DNA of 64,000 nucleotides from Paraburkholderia saeva (GCF_907164555.1 NZ_CAJQZC010000012.1:1-64000), one strand, 5' to 3'; shown: positions 26,027 through 35,673, counted from the stretch's first letter. The notes: generated by a model not told the origin, from the letters alone. A program made the numbers and translations.

Positions 26027-27655
26027 ATGGTCGACATTTCTACCTCTGGCGGCGACGCCGCCGCACGGCCCGCAGGCACATCGACGGCTAAGGCCGGGGT
26101 GGCGCCGCGTCTCGCGCTGTCGGGCATCAGCAAGCAATATCCGGCCGTGCGTGCCAACGACGATGTGACGCTCATCGTCGAGCCTGGCGAAATTCACGCC
26201 GTCCTCGGCGAGAACGGCGCGGGCAAGAGCACGCTGATGAAGATCATCTACGGCTCGGTGCGTCCCGACGCAGGCGAGATCCGCTGGGAAGGGCAGGCCG
26301 TCGAGATCGCGAGCCCGGCCGCCGCGCGCAAGCTCGGCATCGGCATGGTGTTCCAGCACTTCTCGCTGTTCGAAACACTGACCGTCGGCGAAAACATCGC
26401 GCTCGCGCTCGATGAGCCATTCGACCTCAAGACACTGTCGCGACGCATCCGCGAGGTGTCGGCTGATTACGGCCTCGACATCGACCCACAGCGACATGTG
26501 CACAGCCTCACAGTCGGCGAGCGGCAACGCGTCGAGATCGTGCGTTGCCTGCTGCAGAACCCGCGTCTCCTGATCATGGACGAGCCTACGTCGGTGCTCA
26601 CGCCGCAGGCCGTGCGCAAGCTCTTCGCGACGTTAAAGCGCCTCGCATCCGAAGGCTGCAGCATTCTGTACATCAGCCACAAGCTCGATGAGATCCAGGA
26701 ACTCTGCGACACCGCGACGGTGATGCGCGGCGGTCGCGTGACCGGTCACGTGAAGCCACGCGAGGAAACGCATGCGTCGCTCGCGCAGCTGATGGTCGGG
26801 CATTCGCTGCCGGACTACGAGCGTCGCGCGCATACGCCGGGCAACGTACTGCTCGACGTGAAGCATCTCTCGGTGGCAAGCGAAGATCCGTTCGGCACCT
26901 CGCTCGACGACGTGTCGTTCTCGGTTCACGCAGGCGAAGTGTTCGGCATTGCAGGTGTCTCGGGCAACGGGCAAGCCGAACTGCTGGCGGCTCTGTCGGG
27001 CGAGCAGCGAGGCAACCGCGCCGATGCGATCACGATCTGCGGCAAGGCAGCGGGCAGGCTCGGCGCGGGCGGCCGCCGTTCGCTCGGCTTTGCGTTCGTG
27101 CCTGAGGAGCGCCTCGGGCGCGGCGCGGTGCCGGCCATGTCGCTAGCCGACAACGCGCTGTTGACCGCGCATCGTCAGAAGATGGTGAACGCCGGCTGGA
27201 TCAAGACGAAGGCAATGCGCGCATTTGCGGACCGCTGCATCGCATCGTTCGACGTGCGCTGCGGGGGCGCCGACGCGCTCGCGCAGAGCCTGTCGGGGGG
27301 CAACCTGCAGAAGTACATCGTCGGGCGGGAGATACTCCAGGCGCCGAAGGTGCTCGTGGTCGCGCAACCCACGTGGGGCGTCGATGTCGGCGCGGCTGCG
27401 TTCATCCGTCAGCAGCTGCTCGATCTGTCGGCGAGCGGCGTTGCGATCCTCGTGATCTCCGAGGAACTCGAAGAGCTGTTCGACATCTGCGACCGCATCG
27501 CCGTGCTGGCGCGTGGACGTCTGTCGCCGGTTCGTGCGACGGGCGAAACAAATGCGGAAGAAATCGGCCGCTGGATGGCAGGCCTCTTCGGCGAGCGCCA
27601 GGGCGGCAGCGAAGGCACGCCACCGCCGCCGTCCGGAGAGCCGGCGCACGCCTGA
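26027..27655 (+). CDS. Purine/nucleoside ABC transporter, double ATP-binding subunit
   Basis: A 542-residue protein with two ATPase domains, as in NupA/COG3845 transporters that pair with BMP-type binding proteins. Domain 1: Walker A GENGAGKST (about residue 64), signature TVGERQRVE, Walker B LLIMDEPTSVL. Domain 2: degenerate Walker A (GVSGNGQAELL), LSGGNLQKYIVGRE signature and Walker B VLVVAQPTWGVD, where the catalytic Glu is replaced by Gln. Such asymmetry is common in the family. The start at 26027 is chosen because the upstream frame lacks domain similarity; its ribosome site is weak. It heads a four-gene importer operon. Confidence 0.9.
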   Translation: MVDISTSGGDAAARPAGTSTAKAGVAPRLALSGISKQYPAVRANDDVTLIVEPGEIHAVLGENGAGKSTLMKIIYGSVRPDAGEIRWEGQAVEIASPAAARKLGIGMVFQHFSLFETLTVGENIALALDEPFDLKTLSRRIREVSADYGLDIDPQRHVHSLTVGERQRVEIVRCLLQNPRLLIMDEPTSVLTPQAVRKLFATLKRLASEGCSILYISHKLDEIQELCDTATVMRGGRVTGHVKPREETHASLAQLMVGHSLPDYERRAHTPGNVLLDVKHLSVASEDPFGTSLDDVSFSVHAGEVFGIAGVSGNGQAELLAALSGEQRGNRADAITICGKAAGRLGAGGRRSLGFAFVPEERLGRGAVPAMSLADNALLTAHRQKMVNAGWIKTKAMRAFADRCIASFDVRCGGADALAQSLSGGNLQKYIVGREILQAPKVLVVAQPTWGVDVGAAAFIRQQLLDLSASGVAILVISEELEELFDICDRIAVLARGRLSPVRATGETNAEEIGRWMAGLFGERQGGSEGTPPPPSGEPAHA

Positions 27656-27712
27656 CCGCCCGGCCGCACGCCTGAGACCAAACACATAACAACACGCTAA
27701 CTACGGCTACCC

Positions 27713-28819
27713 ATGATTTTTCCGTACCGACTCGAAGCGCGCACGACGCCCTCCCGCACGATGCGGCTTGCCGTGCCGCTGATCGCCGCGCTGCTTACGC
27801 TCGCGATCGGCTTCCTCATTTTCAGCCTTGTCGGCCGTGATCCGCTGCAGGCGATGCACGCGTTCTTCATCGAACCGCTGTCGAGCGTCAACGGCTGGTC
27901 AGAGCTGTTGCTGAAAGCCTCGCCGCTGTGCCTGATCGGCCTCGGGCTCGCGATCGGGTATCGCGCGAACGTCTGGAACATCGGCGCCGAAGGGCAGATG
28001 ATTCTGGGCGGCATCGGCGCGAGCGGCGTCGCGATCTACTTCGACCAGGCGACGGGCTGGTGGATCCTGTTCCTGATGATGATCGCCGGCATGCTGGCCG
28101 GCATGGCGTGGGCGGCGATTCCCGCGCTCCTGAAAAGCCGCTTCAACACGAACGAAATCCTGACGAGCCTGATGCTCACCTACGTCGCGACGCAGTTGCT
28201 GATCTGGCTTGTCAGTGGCCCGTGGCGCGATCCGCAGGGTATGAACTTTCCGCTCTCGGAGATGTTCAGCGGCGACGCGCTCTATCCGACGTTCGCCGGC
28301 GACTGGCACTGGAAAGTTCTGCGCGGCACGCGTCTGAACGCGTCGGTCATTGTGACGCTCATCGCAATTCCGCTGGTATGGGTGTTCATGAGAAAGAGCT
28401 TCGCGGGTTACCGGATGAACGTCGGCGGTCTCGCGCCGCTCGCCGCGCGCTATGCCGGCTTCTCCGAAAAGAAGGCGATCTGGACGTCGCTCCTGATCAG
28501 CGGCGCGCTCGCGGGTCTCGCCGGTATGGGTGAGATCGCGGGCCCGATCGGCCAGTTGCAGGCGACGTGGTCGCCGGGCTACGGCTTCACCGCGATCATC
28601 GTCGTGTTCGTCGGGCGACTGCATCCGGTCGGCATCGTGCTCGCGAGCCTGCTGATGGCGCTCCTGTATCTCGGCGGCGAAGCGGTGCAGACCTCGATGC
28701 AGTTGCCGCAGGCACTCTCCGGCGTGTTCCAGGGGTTGCTGCTGTTCTGCCTGCTGGGCGCCGACCTGTTCGTGAACTACCGCGTGCGCCGCCACACCGT
28801 GGCTTCCCATACCCATTAA
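27713..28819 (+). CDS. Purine/nucleoside ABC transporter permease 1 (COG4603-like)
   Basis: A 368-residue membrane protein with about eight to ten hydrophobic segments. ANVWNIGAEGQMILGGIGAS near residue 85 and NTNEILTSLMLTYVATQLL near 145 are signatures of the BMP-associated permeases (NupB/YufP). It forms a heterodimer with the next permease. It lies 57 bp after the ATPase gene and 26 bp before the second permease. Confidence 0.9.
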   Translation: MIFPYRLEARTTPSRTMRLAVPLIAALLTLAIGFLIFSLVGRDPLQAMHAFFIEPLSSVNGWSELLLKASPLCLIGLGLAIGYRANVWNIGAEGQMILGGIGASGVAIYFDQATGWWILFLMMIAGMLAGMAWAAIPALLKSRFNTNEILTSLMLTYVATQLLIWLVSGPWRDPQGMNFPLSEMFSGDALYPTFAGDWHWKVLRGTRLNASVIVTLIAIPLVWVFMRKSFAGYRMNVGGLAPLAARYAGFSEKKAIWTSLLISGALAGLAGMGEIAGPIGQLQATWSPGYGFTAIIVVFVGRLHPVGIVLASLLMALLYLGGEAVQTSMQLPQALSGVFQGLLLFCLLGADLFVNYRVRRHTVASHTH

Positions 28820-28845
28820 GACCCACTGATTTCCCGACAAGCCAC

Positions 28846-29775
28846 ATGGATATCCAGCAAGCCAGCGCGCTGACCTCGAGCGCCGTCGCCGCCGCCATTC
28901 CGCTGATGTTCGCGGGCGCGGGCGAACTCGTCACCGAGAAATCGGGCGTCCTCAACCTCGGCGTCGAAGGCATGATGCTGATGGGTGCCGTCACCGGCTA
29001 CGCGGTGACGGCTGTCACCGGCAGCCCGTGGCTCGGCGTCGTGGCGGCAATCGGCGCGGGTCTCGCGATGTCGCTGCTGTTCGCGTTCCTCACGCTGACG
29101 ATGCTCGCCAACCAGGTCGCCACCGGCCTTTCGCTGACGATCTTCGGCATCGGCCTGTCGGCGTATGTCGGCAAGCCGTACACGTCGGCCGCCGTGCGCG
29201 CGACGATCGATACCTGGACGATTCCTGGCCTCTCGAAGATTCCCGTCATCGGTCCCGCGTTTTTCAGCCTGACGCCGCTGGATTACCTCGCGTTCGCGAT
29301 GTTCGCCGTGATCGGCTGGTTCCTGTATCGCACGCGCGCCGGGCTCGTGCTGCGCTCGGTCGGCGAATCGCCCGCCGTCGCGCATTCGGTTGGCTTTCCG
29401 GTGATTGGCGTGCGCTACGGCGCGACGCTGTTCGGCGGCGGCATGGCGGGTCTGGCGGGCGGCTACTACTCGATCGTCAACCTGCATCTGTGGCAGGAGC
29501 AGCTGACGTCCGGCCGCGGCTGGATTGCCCTCGCGCTGGTGGTGTTCGCGACGTGGCGTCCGGGGCGGCTGCTGATCGGCGCGCTGCTGTTCGGTGCGGT
29601 GACGGGCCTGCAGTTTTACGCGCAGGCGATCGGTGTGCCGGTACCGACGCAATTCCTCGCGATGACGCCGTATATCGCGACCGTCGTCGTACTGGTGCTG
29701 ATTTCGCGCAATCCGAACACGATCCGGCTGAACGCGCCGGCATCGCTTGGCAAACCGTTTTTCGCCGCGGGCTGA
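28846..29775 (+). CDS. Purine/nucleoside ABC transporter permease 2 (COG1079-like)
   Basis: A 309-residue membrane protein. The N-terminal TEKSGVLNLGVEGMMLMGAV is a hallmark of NupC/YufQ-like permeases, followed by ATGLSLTIFGIGLSAYVG and VGESPAVAHSVGFPVIGVRY. It pairs with the preceding permease. A longer in-frame reading from 28567 overlaps that gene and is rejected. Confidence 0.9.
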   Translation: MDIQQASALTSSAVAAAIPLMFAGAGELVTEKSGVLNLGVEGMMLMGAVTGYAVTAVTGSPWLGVVAAIGAGLAMSLLFAFLTLTMLANQVATGLSLTIFGIGLSAYVGKPYTSAAVRATIDTWTIPGLSKIPVIGPAFFSLTPLDYLAFAMFAVIGWFLYRTRAGLVLRSVGESPAVAHSVGFPVIGVRYGATLFGGGMAGLAGGYYSIVNLHLWQEQLTSGRGWIALALVVFATWRPGRLLIGALLFGAVTGLQFYAQAIGVPVPTQFLAMTPYIATVVVLVLISRNPNTIRLNAPASLGKPFFAAG

Positions 29776-29865
29776 CCGCGCGGCGCGTGCGCGTGTTCGT
29801 GCGCGTGTTCGTGCATTTCACAGAATCTTTTTGAACGTTCCAATCACACGACAGGAGAAACCACA

Positions 29866-30957
29866 ATGAGAAGAAAAATGCTGACCGCGCTCGCACTGGC
29901 AGCCGCCACGCTGGGCCTTGGGGGCACGTTGACGCAGACCGCCCGCGCGGCCGATGCGCCGGGCGTCGCGTTCGTCTACCTCGGCAATCCGGGCGATGCG
30001 GGCTGGACGTTCGCACACGATCAGGGTTCGAAGGAAGCCGAGGCGAAATTCGGCAACAAGATCAAGATCACGCGCGTTGAAAACGTGCCGGAATCGGCCG
30101 ACTCGGAACGCGTGTTCCGCGATCTGGCGAACAAGGGCAACAAGATCATCATCGGTTCGAGCTTCGGCTTCCAGGACTTCGAACTGAAAGTCGCGAAGGA
30201 CTTCCCGGACACGGTGTTCCTGCACGCGACCGGCTACAAGAAGGCCGCGAACTTCGGCACGTATGACGTGCGGATGTACCAGGGCGCGTATCTCGCGGGC
30301 GTCGTCGCGGGCTACGTGACGAAGACGAACACGCTGGGCTTCGTGGCATCGGTGCCGATTCCGGAAGTGGTGCGCAACATCAATGCATACACGCTCGGCG
30401 CGCGTTCGGTGAACCCGAAGATCCACACGAAGGTCATCTGGATTAACAGCTGGTTCGATCCGGGCAAGGAAAAGCAGGCGGCTGAAACGCTGATCGGGCA
30501 GGGCGCCGATGTGCTGCTGCAGAACACCGATTCGAGCGCGACGCTTGCAACCGCTTCGGAAAAGCACGTGCACGCGTTCGGCTGGGATTCGGACATGAAG
30601 AAGTTCGGTCCTGAAGCTCACCTGGGTTCGGTGGTCGCGCACTGGGGCGTGTACTACAACGCCGCGATCCAGCAGGTGCTGGACGGCAAGTGGAAGAACG
30701 ATCCTGTGTGGTGGGGCATCCCGCAAAAGGCCGTCAATCTCGAGGACCTGAATACGGGCGCGATTCCGGCTAACGCGCAGAAGGATGTCGAAGCAAAGCG
30801 CACCGAACTCGCGGGCGGCAAGTGGGACGTGTTCACCGGCCCGATCAAGGACCAGTCGGGCAGCGTGAAGGTGCCGGCCGGCAAGACGCTGACGGATCCG
30901 GAACTGCAACGCCTCAACTGGTATGTGGAAGGCGTAGACGGCTCGCTGCCGAAGTAA
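29866..30957 (+). CDS. BMP-family periplasmic purine-binding protein
   Basis: A 363-residue exported protein: signal peptide to about residue 30 (ARA-ADAPG). FVYLGNPGDAGWTFAHDQG near residue 40 and MYQGAYLAGVVAGYVTKTN near 142 are BMP/Med-family features. There is no lipobox, so it is soluble in the periplasm rather than a lipoprotein. It delivers substrate to the ABC importer encoded just upstream. Purine nucleosides or bases are the usual ligands, and the urate/8-oxoguanine genes nearby point to oxidised purines. AGGAG precedes the start. Confidence 0.9.
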   Translation: MRRKMLTALALAAATLGLGGTLTQTARAADAPGVAFVYLGNPGDAGWTFAHDQGSKEAEAKFGNKIKITRVENVPESADSERVFRDLANKGNKIIIGSSFGFQDFELKVAKDFPDTVFLHATGYKKAANFGTYDVRMYQGAYLAGVVAGYVTKTNTLGFVASVPIPEVVRNINAYTLGARSVNPKIHTKVIWINSWFDPGKEKQAAETLIGQGADVLLQNTDSSATLATASEKHVHAFGWDSDMKKFGPEAHLGSVVAHWGVYYNAAIQQVLDGKWKNDPVWWGIPQKAVNLEDLNTGAIPANAQKDVEAKRTELAGGKWDVFTGPIKDQSGSVKVPAGKTLTDPELQRLNWYVEGVDGSLPK

Positions 30958-31045
30958 CGTATCGCATCAGCCCGCGGCATGCGAAGCCATGCGCGGGCCG
31001 GTCATGTTCGACCAGGCGGCGAGCTTCCAGCGTCGTCGCTTTCAG

Positions 31046-31078
31046 GGGCTGTGGCCGACCGGACACAGCCCTTTTTTG
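31046..31078 (+). terminator. Rho-independent terminator after the BMP protein gene
   Basis: The stem gggctgtg/cacagccc is followed by ttttttgtt. It closes the four-gene importer operon. Confidence 0.88.
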
Positions 31079-31149
31079 TTGCGCGCGCGCACGATCGCAC
31101 GCACCAAACGCGAGTGACCGTGAGCGACCGTGCCTCTTTGCCTGAGCGT

Positions 31150-31359
31150 CTAGTCGTCGATGCGCAGGCCGACCTTGAGCGTCACCTGCCAGTGGACCAC
31201 CTTGTTGTCTTCGATTTGTCCGCGTGTCTCCGTGACCTGGAACCAGTGCAGGTTGCGCAGCGTCTTTGCCGCTTTTTCGATTGCCGTGCGTATGGCGTCA
31301 TCGCTCGATTTCGTCGACGATCCGGTCAGCTCGATCTGCTTGTAGACGTGGTCTTTCAT
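31150..31359 (-). CDS. Dodecin flavin-binding protein
   Basis: A 69-residue dodecin starting MKDHVYKQIELTGSSTKS, with NLHWFQVTETRGQIED near residue 37, whose Trp stacks on flavin in the dodecameric shell. Dodecins store and protect riboflavin or FMN. AGGAGGG precedes the ATG; a longer reading to 31407 is not needed. Confidence 0.94.
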   Translation of the reverse strand: MKDHVYKQIELTGSSTKSSDDAIRTAIEKAAKTLRNLHWFQVTETRGQIEDNKVVHWQVTLKVGLRIDD

Positions 31360-31512
31360 GAGCCCTCCTTGGGTTGAAGAAAGTATAGGCAATGACGCGG
31401 CCGTCAACGGGCCGCCCGCTGCATTCAGGTCCGCATGGAGCGTGCCCGGCGCGGCGTCGCCGGTGTCACCAGTGACGGCCGGGCGGTATCATGGCCAGCA
31501 ACTCAACACCCG

Positions 31513-32484
31513 ATGAAGAAGGACAGCAACGTGGAAACCGGATTCTGTGGCCCCGGACTGATGGGCGCGCCGATGATCAGGCATTTGCTGCGTGCCGGCC
31601 ATGCCGTGCATGTCTGGAACCGCACCCGCGCGAAATCCGAGGCCTTGCAGGCTGATGGCGCGACGCTCGCCGATACGCCGCGCGAACTCGCCGCGCGCGC
31701 CGAAGTCGTTGTGCTGTGCGTCGCCGACGCCGCGGCCGTCGAAGCAGTGGTTTTCGGCGAGCACGGCGTGCTGGGCCCGGATGCGCACGCCCATGGCCAG
31801 ACGCGCCCAAAAGGGAAACTGCGCTGGATCGTCGATCATTCGAGCATTCCGCCGGCGGTGACCCGAAGCCTTGCCGCGCGCGCCGCGGCGGCCGGCGTGG
31901 GCTGGATCGACGCGCCAGTGTCGGGCGGCACGACGGGTGCGGTCGCCGGCACGCTGGCCGTGATGGCGGGCGGTGAGGCGGCTGACGTCGAAGCGGTCAC
32001 GCCGCTCATCAAGGCGTACGCGTCGCGCGTCACGCACATGGGCGCAGCCGGCGCCGGCCAGACGACGAAACTGTGCAACCAGGCGATCGTCACGTCGACC
32101 GTCGCGGCCATCGCCGAAGCGGTCACGCTTGCGCAGCGCAGTGGCATCGACGCTGCGCGCCTGACCGAAGCGCTCGCCGGTGGCTGGGCCGATTCCGTGC
32201 TGCTGCAGACGTTCGTGCCCCGCATGACACAAACGGGCTTCGCGCCGCTGGGGGCGTTGAGCACTTTCCAGAAAGACGTCGAGACGGTCGCCGCCACGGC
32301 TGCCGACACTGGCACGCCGATGCCGGTCGCGGGCACGGTTCAGCAACTGTTGCGACTGGCAGTTGCCGCGGGTCTCGCGGATGCCGATTTCACGGCATTT
32401 ATCGACGTATTGCAGCCAGAGCGCCACCAGGCGCTGCGCGACGCTAACGGGACCGCGCGCGGAACAAAACGGGCCGGATCGTAA
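31513..32484 (+). CDS. NAD(P)-dependent beta-hydroxyacid dehydrogenase (tartronate semialdehyde reductase-like)
   Basis: A 323-residue protein with an N-terminal Rossmann motif (GFCGPGLMGAPM), the family signature DAPVSGGTTGA near residue 135 and the catalytic lysine segment AGQTTKLCNQA near 188. Relatives reduce 2-hydroxy-3-oxopropionate (GlxR) or oxidise 3-hydroxyisobutyrate. A GlxR role would fit disposal of glyoxylate from the ureide locus, but no glyoxylate carboligase is present here, so this is only a suggestion. The start at 31513 is preferred; upstream residues from 31435 look non-coding. Confidence 0.85.
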   Translation: MKKDSNVETGFCGPGLMGAPMIRHLLRAGHAVHVWNRTRAKSEALQADGATLADTPRELAARAEVVVLCVADAAAVEAVVFGEHGVLGPDAHAHGQTRPKGKLRWIVDHSSIPPAVTRSLAARAAAAGVGWIDAPVSGGTTGAVAGTLAVMAGGEAADVEAVTPLIKAYASRVTHMGAAGAGQTTKLCNQAIVTSTVAAIAEAVTLAQRSGIDAARLTEALAGGWADSVLLQTFVPRMTQTGFAPLGALSTFQKDVETVAATAADTGTPMPVAGTVQQLLRLAVAAGLADADFTAFIDVLQPERHQALRDANGTARGTKRAGS

Positions 32485-32577
32485 CGGCGACGACGCACGC
32501 GCCGGGCAGGGCGTCCTGTTCCAATAACCTGCTAAAATATCGGGTTTTTCGCAGTCAACATATTCAAAGGACGCGCC

Positions 32578-34170
32578 GTGCTGTCTACCGCCAACATCAC
32601 CATGCAATTCGGGCCGAAGCCCCTCTTCGAGAACATCTCGGTCAAATTCGGGGAAGGCAACCGCTATGGCCTGATCGGAGCGAACGGTTGCGGCAAGTCG
32701 ACGTTCATGAAGATCCTCGGCGGCGACCTCGAAGCGAGCTCGGGCAATGTGATGCTCGAACCGAACGTGCGCCTCGGTAAATTGCGCCAGGACCAGTTCG
32801 CGTACGAAGACGTGCGCGTGCTCGACGTCGTCATGATGGGCCACACGGAAATGTGGGCCGCGATGACCGAGCGCGACGCGATCTACGCGAACCCGGACGC
32901 CACCGACGACGACTACATGCACGCCGCCGAACTCGAAGCGAAATTCGCCGAGTACGACGGCTACACGGCCGAGGCGCGCGCGGGCGAACTGCTGCTTGGC
33001 ATCGGCATCGCGATCGCCGACCACAACGGTCCCATGAGCAACGTCGCGCCGGGCTGGAAACTGCGCGTGCTGCTCGCGCAGGCGCTGTTCTCGAAGCCGG
33101 ACGTACTGCTGCTCGACGAACCGACCAACAACCTGGACATCAACTCGATCCGCTGGCTGGAAGACGTGCTCAACCAGTACAACTCGACGATGATCATCAT
33201 CTCGCACGATCGACACTTCCTGAACCAGGTCTGCACGCACATGGCCGACATGGATTACGGCACGCTGAAGGTCTATCCGGGCAATTACGACGACTACATG
33301 CTCGCGAGCACGCAGGCGCGCGAGCGTCAGCAGGCCGCGAACGCAAAGGCGAAAGAACGCGTCGCCGACCTGCAGGACTTCGTGCGCCGCTTCTCGGCGA
33401 ACAAGTCGAAGGCGCGTCAGGCCACGAGCCGCGCGAAGCAGATCGAGAAGATCAAGATCGAGGAATTCAAGCCGTCGTCGCGCCAGAACCCGTTTATCCG
33501 CTTCGAGTACGAGAAGAAGCTGCATAACATCGCGGTGGTGGCGGACACGATTACCAAGAAGTACGACCGCACGATCTTCCAGAACTTCAATCTGAGCGTG
33601 CAGCCGGGCGAGCGTATCGCGATCATCGGCGAGAACGGCGCGGGCAAGACCACGCTGCTGCGTTCGCTGCGCGGCAATATCGAACTCGATCACGGCACGG
33701 TAAAGTGGGCGGAAAACGCGAACATCGGTTACATGCCGCAGGACACGTACGAAGAGTTCCCGGACGACATCACGCTGATGGACTGGATCGACAACTATCG
33801 CCAGGAAGGCGACGATGAACAGTCGGTGCGCGGCACGCTCGGTCGCCTGCTCTTCAACGCCGACGACATCCGCAAGTCCGTGAAGGTGCTCTCGGGTGGC
33901 GAAAAAGGCCGCATGATCTGGGGCAAACTGATGCTCGGCCGCCACAACGTGCTGCTGATGGACGAGCCGACGAACCACATGGACATGGAATCGATCGAAT
34001 CGCTGCAGATCGCGCTGGAGAAGTACGAAGGCACGCTGATTTTCGTTTCGCACGACCGTGAGTTCGTGAGCGGCCTCGCGAACCGGATCGTCGAAGTGCG
34101 TACCGATGGCACGCTGAACGACTTCGGTGGCAATTACGAAGACTTCCTGCTGAGCCAGGGCGTGCAGTAA
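32578..34170 (+). CDS. ybiT: ABC-F translation factor, YbiT-like
   Basis: A 530-residue protein with two ATPase domains and no membrane segment. Motifs: Walker A GANGCGKST and GENGAGKTT, Walker B LLLDEPTNNLD and LLMDEPTNHMD, signature LSGGEKGRM, and the interdomain linker around residues 255-310. The N-terminus (TANITMQFGPKPLFENISVK) matches E. coli YbiT closely. ABC-F proteins act on the ribosomal E-site. Translation starts at GTG (32578) with AAGGA 7 bp upstream. A terminator follows. Confidence 0.93.
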   Translation: MLSTANITMQFGPKPLFENISVKFGEGNRYGLIGANGCGKSTFMKILGGDLEASSGNVMLEPNVRLGKLRQDQFAYEDVRVLDVVMMGHTEMWAAMTERDAIYANPDATDDDYMHAAELEAKFAEYDGYTAEARAGELLLGIGIAIADHNGPMSNVAPGWKLRVLLAQALFSKPDVLLLDEPTNNLDINSIRWLEDVLNQYNSTMIIISHDRHFLNQVCTHMADMDYGTLKVYPGNYDDYMLASTQARERQQAANAKAKERVADLQDFVRRFSANKSKARQATSRAKQIEKIKIEEFKPSSRQNPFIRFEYEKKLHNIAVVADTITKKYDRTIFQNFNLSVQPGERIAIIGENGAGKTTLLRSLRGNIELDHGTVKWAENANIGYMPQDTYEEFPDDITLMDWIDNYRQEGDDEQSVRGTLGRLLFNADDIRKSVKVLSGGEKGRMIWGKLMLGRHNVLLMDEPTNHMDMESIESLQIALEKYEGTLIFVSHDREFVSGLANRIVEVRTDGTLNDFGGNYEDFLLSQGVQ

Positions 34171-34212
34171 CGCCTGATTGCGTTGACGCTTTAACGCAGG
34201 TTCGAGGGGCAG

Positions 34213-34243
34213 AAAGCCCGCTTCATTCGAAGCGGGCTTTTTT
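34213..34243 (+). terminator. Rho-independent terminator after the ABC-F gene
   Basis: The stem aaagcccgctt/aagcgggcttt with a 6-nt loop is followed by ttt. Confidence 0.9.
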
Positions 34244-34412
34244 CATGGCGCGTGCAGGTGTGGGTGGGGTGAGGCGCGCTTCATCGCCGCTGATCTGAAT
34301 CAGGAAAGCACTGACCAATACAGGCGCCCGCTGCGTTTGTTTGATCTCGCGCAATGCGATGTCTGGCCCATTCGCGACTATGAGCGTTTCATGTCGACGA
34401 AGCGGGCCTCTC

Positions 34413-35603
34413 ATGTTTCCAGCGCATTCTTTTCCCCCACTTGTGATTCGCGGCCGTTCGCTCTTGCCGGTCGTGCAGGGTGGGATGGGTGTCGGCATCT
34501 CGGCGCACCGGCTCGCCGGCAGCGTCGCGCGTGAAGGCGCGATGGGTACGATCGCGAGCATCGACCTGCGGCACCATCACGCGGATCTCGTTGAGGCCTG
34601 CCGCGCGCATCCCGATCGCGAGACGCTCGAACGCGCGAACCTCACGGCGCTCGCCCGCGAAATCACGGCCGCAAGAGCGTTATCCGAGGGGCGCGGCATG
34701 ATCGCGGTCAACGTAATGAAAGCGGTGAACGCCCACGCCGACTACGTACGCGTAGCGTGCGAAAACGGCGCCGACGCAATTGTCATGGGCGCGGGCCTGC
34801 CGCTCGACCTGCCCGACATGACGCAGGCGTTCGACATCGCACTTGTTCCCATCCTGTCGGACAGTCGTGGCGCGGCGCTCGTGCTGAAGAAGTGGATGAA
34901 GAAGGGGCGTTTGCCGGACGCCATCGTGATCGAGCATCCCGCACACGCAGGTGGCCATCTTGGCGTCACGAACCTCGCGGACATTCACGATGGCCGCTTC
35001 GAGTTCGCACGCGTACTCGATGAGATGCAGGCGGTTTTTTCGTCGCTCGGCCTCGGCCGTGACGACGTGCCGTTGATTGTCGCGGGCGGCATCAACAGTC
35101 ACGACGCAGTGCGCGCGTGCCTGGCGGCAGGCGCGAGCGGCGTGCAGATCGGTACGCCGTTTGCCGTCACCGAAGAGGGCGACGCGCATCCGCAATTCAA
35201 ACGCGTGCTGGCCGACGCGTCACCGGAAGATATCGTCGAGTTCATCAGCGTGACCGGGCTGCCGGCCCGCGCCGTCCGCACCCCATGGCTCTCGCGCTAT
35301 CTGCGCCACGAGGCGCGCATCCGCTCGAAGATCGGCGCGCTCAAACACGCGTGTCCGGCCGCGCTCGAATGCCTGAGTGCATGCGGGCTGCGCGATGGCA
35401 TCGAGAAGTTCGGCCACTTCTGCATCGACACGCGTCTTGCGGCTGCGCTGCGCGGCGATGTCGCGAATGGCCTGTTCTTCCGCGGTCGCGAAGCGCTGCC
35501 GTTCGGCAACGCGATCCGCAGCGTACGCGACCTGCTTGAACTGCTGCTGACAGGCACGGCGCGACCGGCTGTCGCACGTCACGGCGCGTTTTCGCTTCGT
35601 TGA
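34413..35603 (+). CDS. Nitronate monooxygenase-family flavoprotein
   Basis: A 396-residue FMN TIM-barrel protein. LPVVQGGMGVGISAHRLAG near residue 17 forms the N-terminal flavin-binding region, EHPAHAGGHLGV near 185 contains the catalytic histidine position, and PLIVAGGINS plus GVQIGTPF near 230-255 bind the phosphate. Family members oxidise alkyl nitronates. The C-terminal 80 residues contain several cysteines (HACPAALECLSACGL), somewhat longer than the minimal family. The ATG at 34413 was chosen because the family motif follows directly; upstream codons to 34341 look non-coding. Confidence 0.85.
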   Translation: MFPAHSFPPLVIRGRSLLPVVQGGMGVGISAHRLAGSVAREGAMGTIASIDLRHHHADLVEACRAHPDRETLERANLTALAREITAARALSEGRGMIAVNVMKAVNAHADYVRVACENGADAIVMGAGLPLDLPDMTQAFDIALVPILSDSRGAALVLKKWMKKGRLPDAIVIEHPAHAGGHLGVTNLADIHDGRFEFARVLDEMQAVFSSLGLGRDDVPLIVAGGINSHDAVRACLAAGASGVQIGTPFAVTEEGDAHPQFKRVLADASPEDIVEFISVTGLPARAVRTPWLSRYLRHEARIRSKIGALKHACPAALECLSACGLRDGIEKFGHFCIDTRLAAALRGDVANGLFFRGREALPFGNAIRSVRDLLELLLTGTARPAVARHGAFSLR

Positions 35604-35621
35604 CAGCGGTCAACGCGACCG

Positions 35622-35657
35622 GTCGTAAGCCCCTGGAAAATGTAGGGGCTTTACGAC
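35622..35657. promoter_or_regulatory. Hairpin immediately before the ompW ribosome site
   Basis: The arms gtcgtaagcccct and aggggctttacgac are complementary apart from one bulged base. The repeat ends three bases before the ompW Shine-Dalgarno (ggggaaag). It could terminate the upstream gene's transcript or form a 5' leader structure in ompW mRNA. No T-tract follows. Confidence 0.5.
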
Positions 35658-35673
35658 AACGGGGAAAGAAAAC

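Noticed and set aside
25981..26030. Possible sigma54 promoter (tggcagtcactgcgt) before the ABC importer
   Set aside because: The GG to GC distance is 8 rather than 10 bases.
29780..29815. Short direct repeats gcgtgttcgtgc before the BMP protein gene
   Set aside because: Only two or three short units in simple GC/GT sequence; no position or symmetry that suggests function.
31489..34053. 854-codon minus-strand frame across the dehydrogenase and ABC-F genes
   Set aside because: It is antisense to two well-supported genes and lacks any recognisable family signature.
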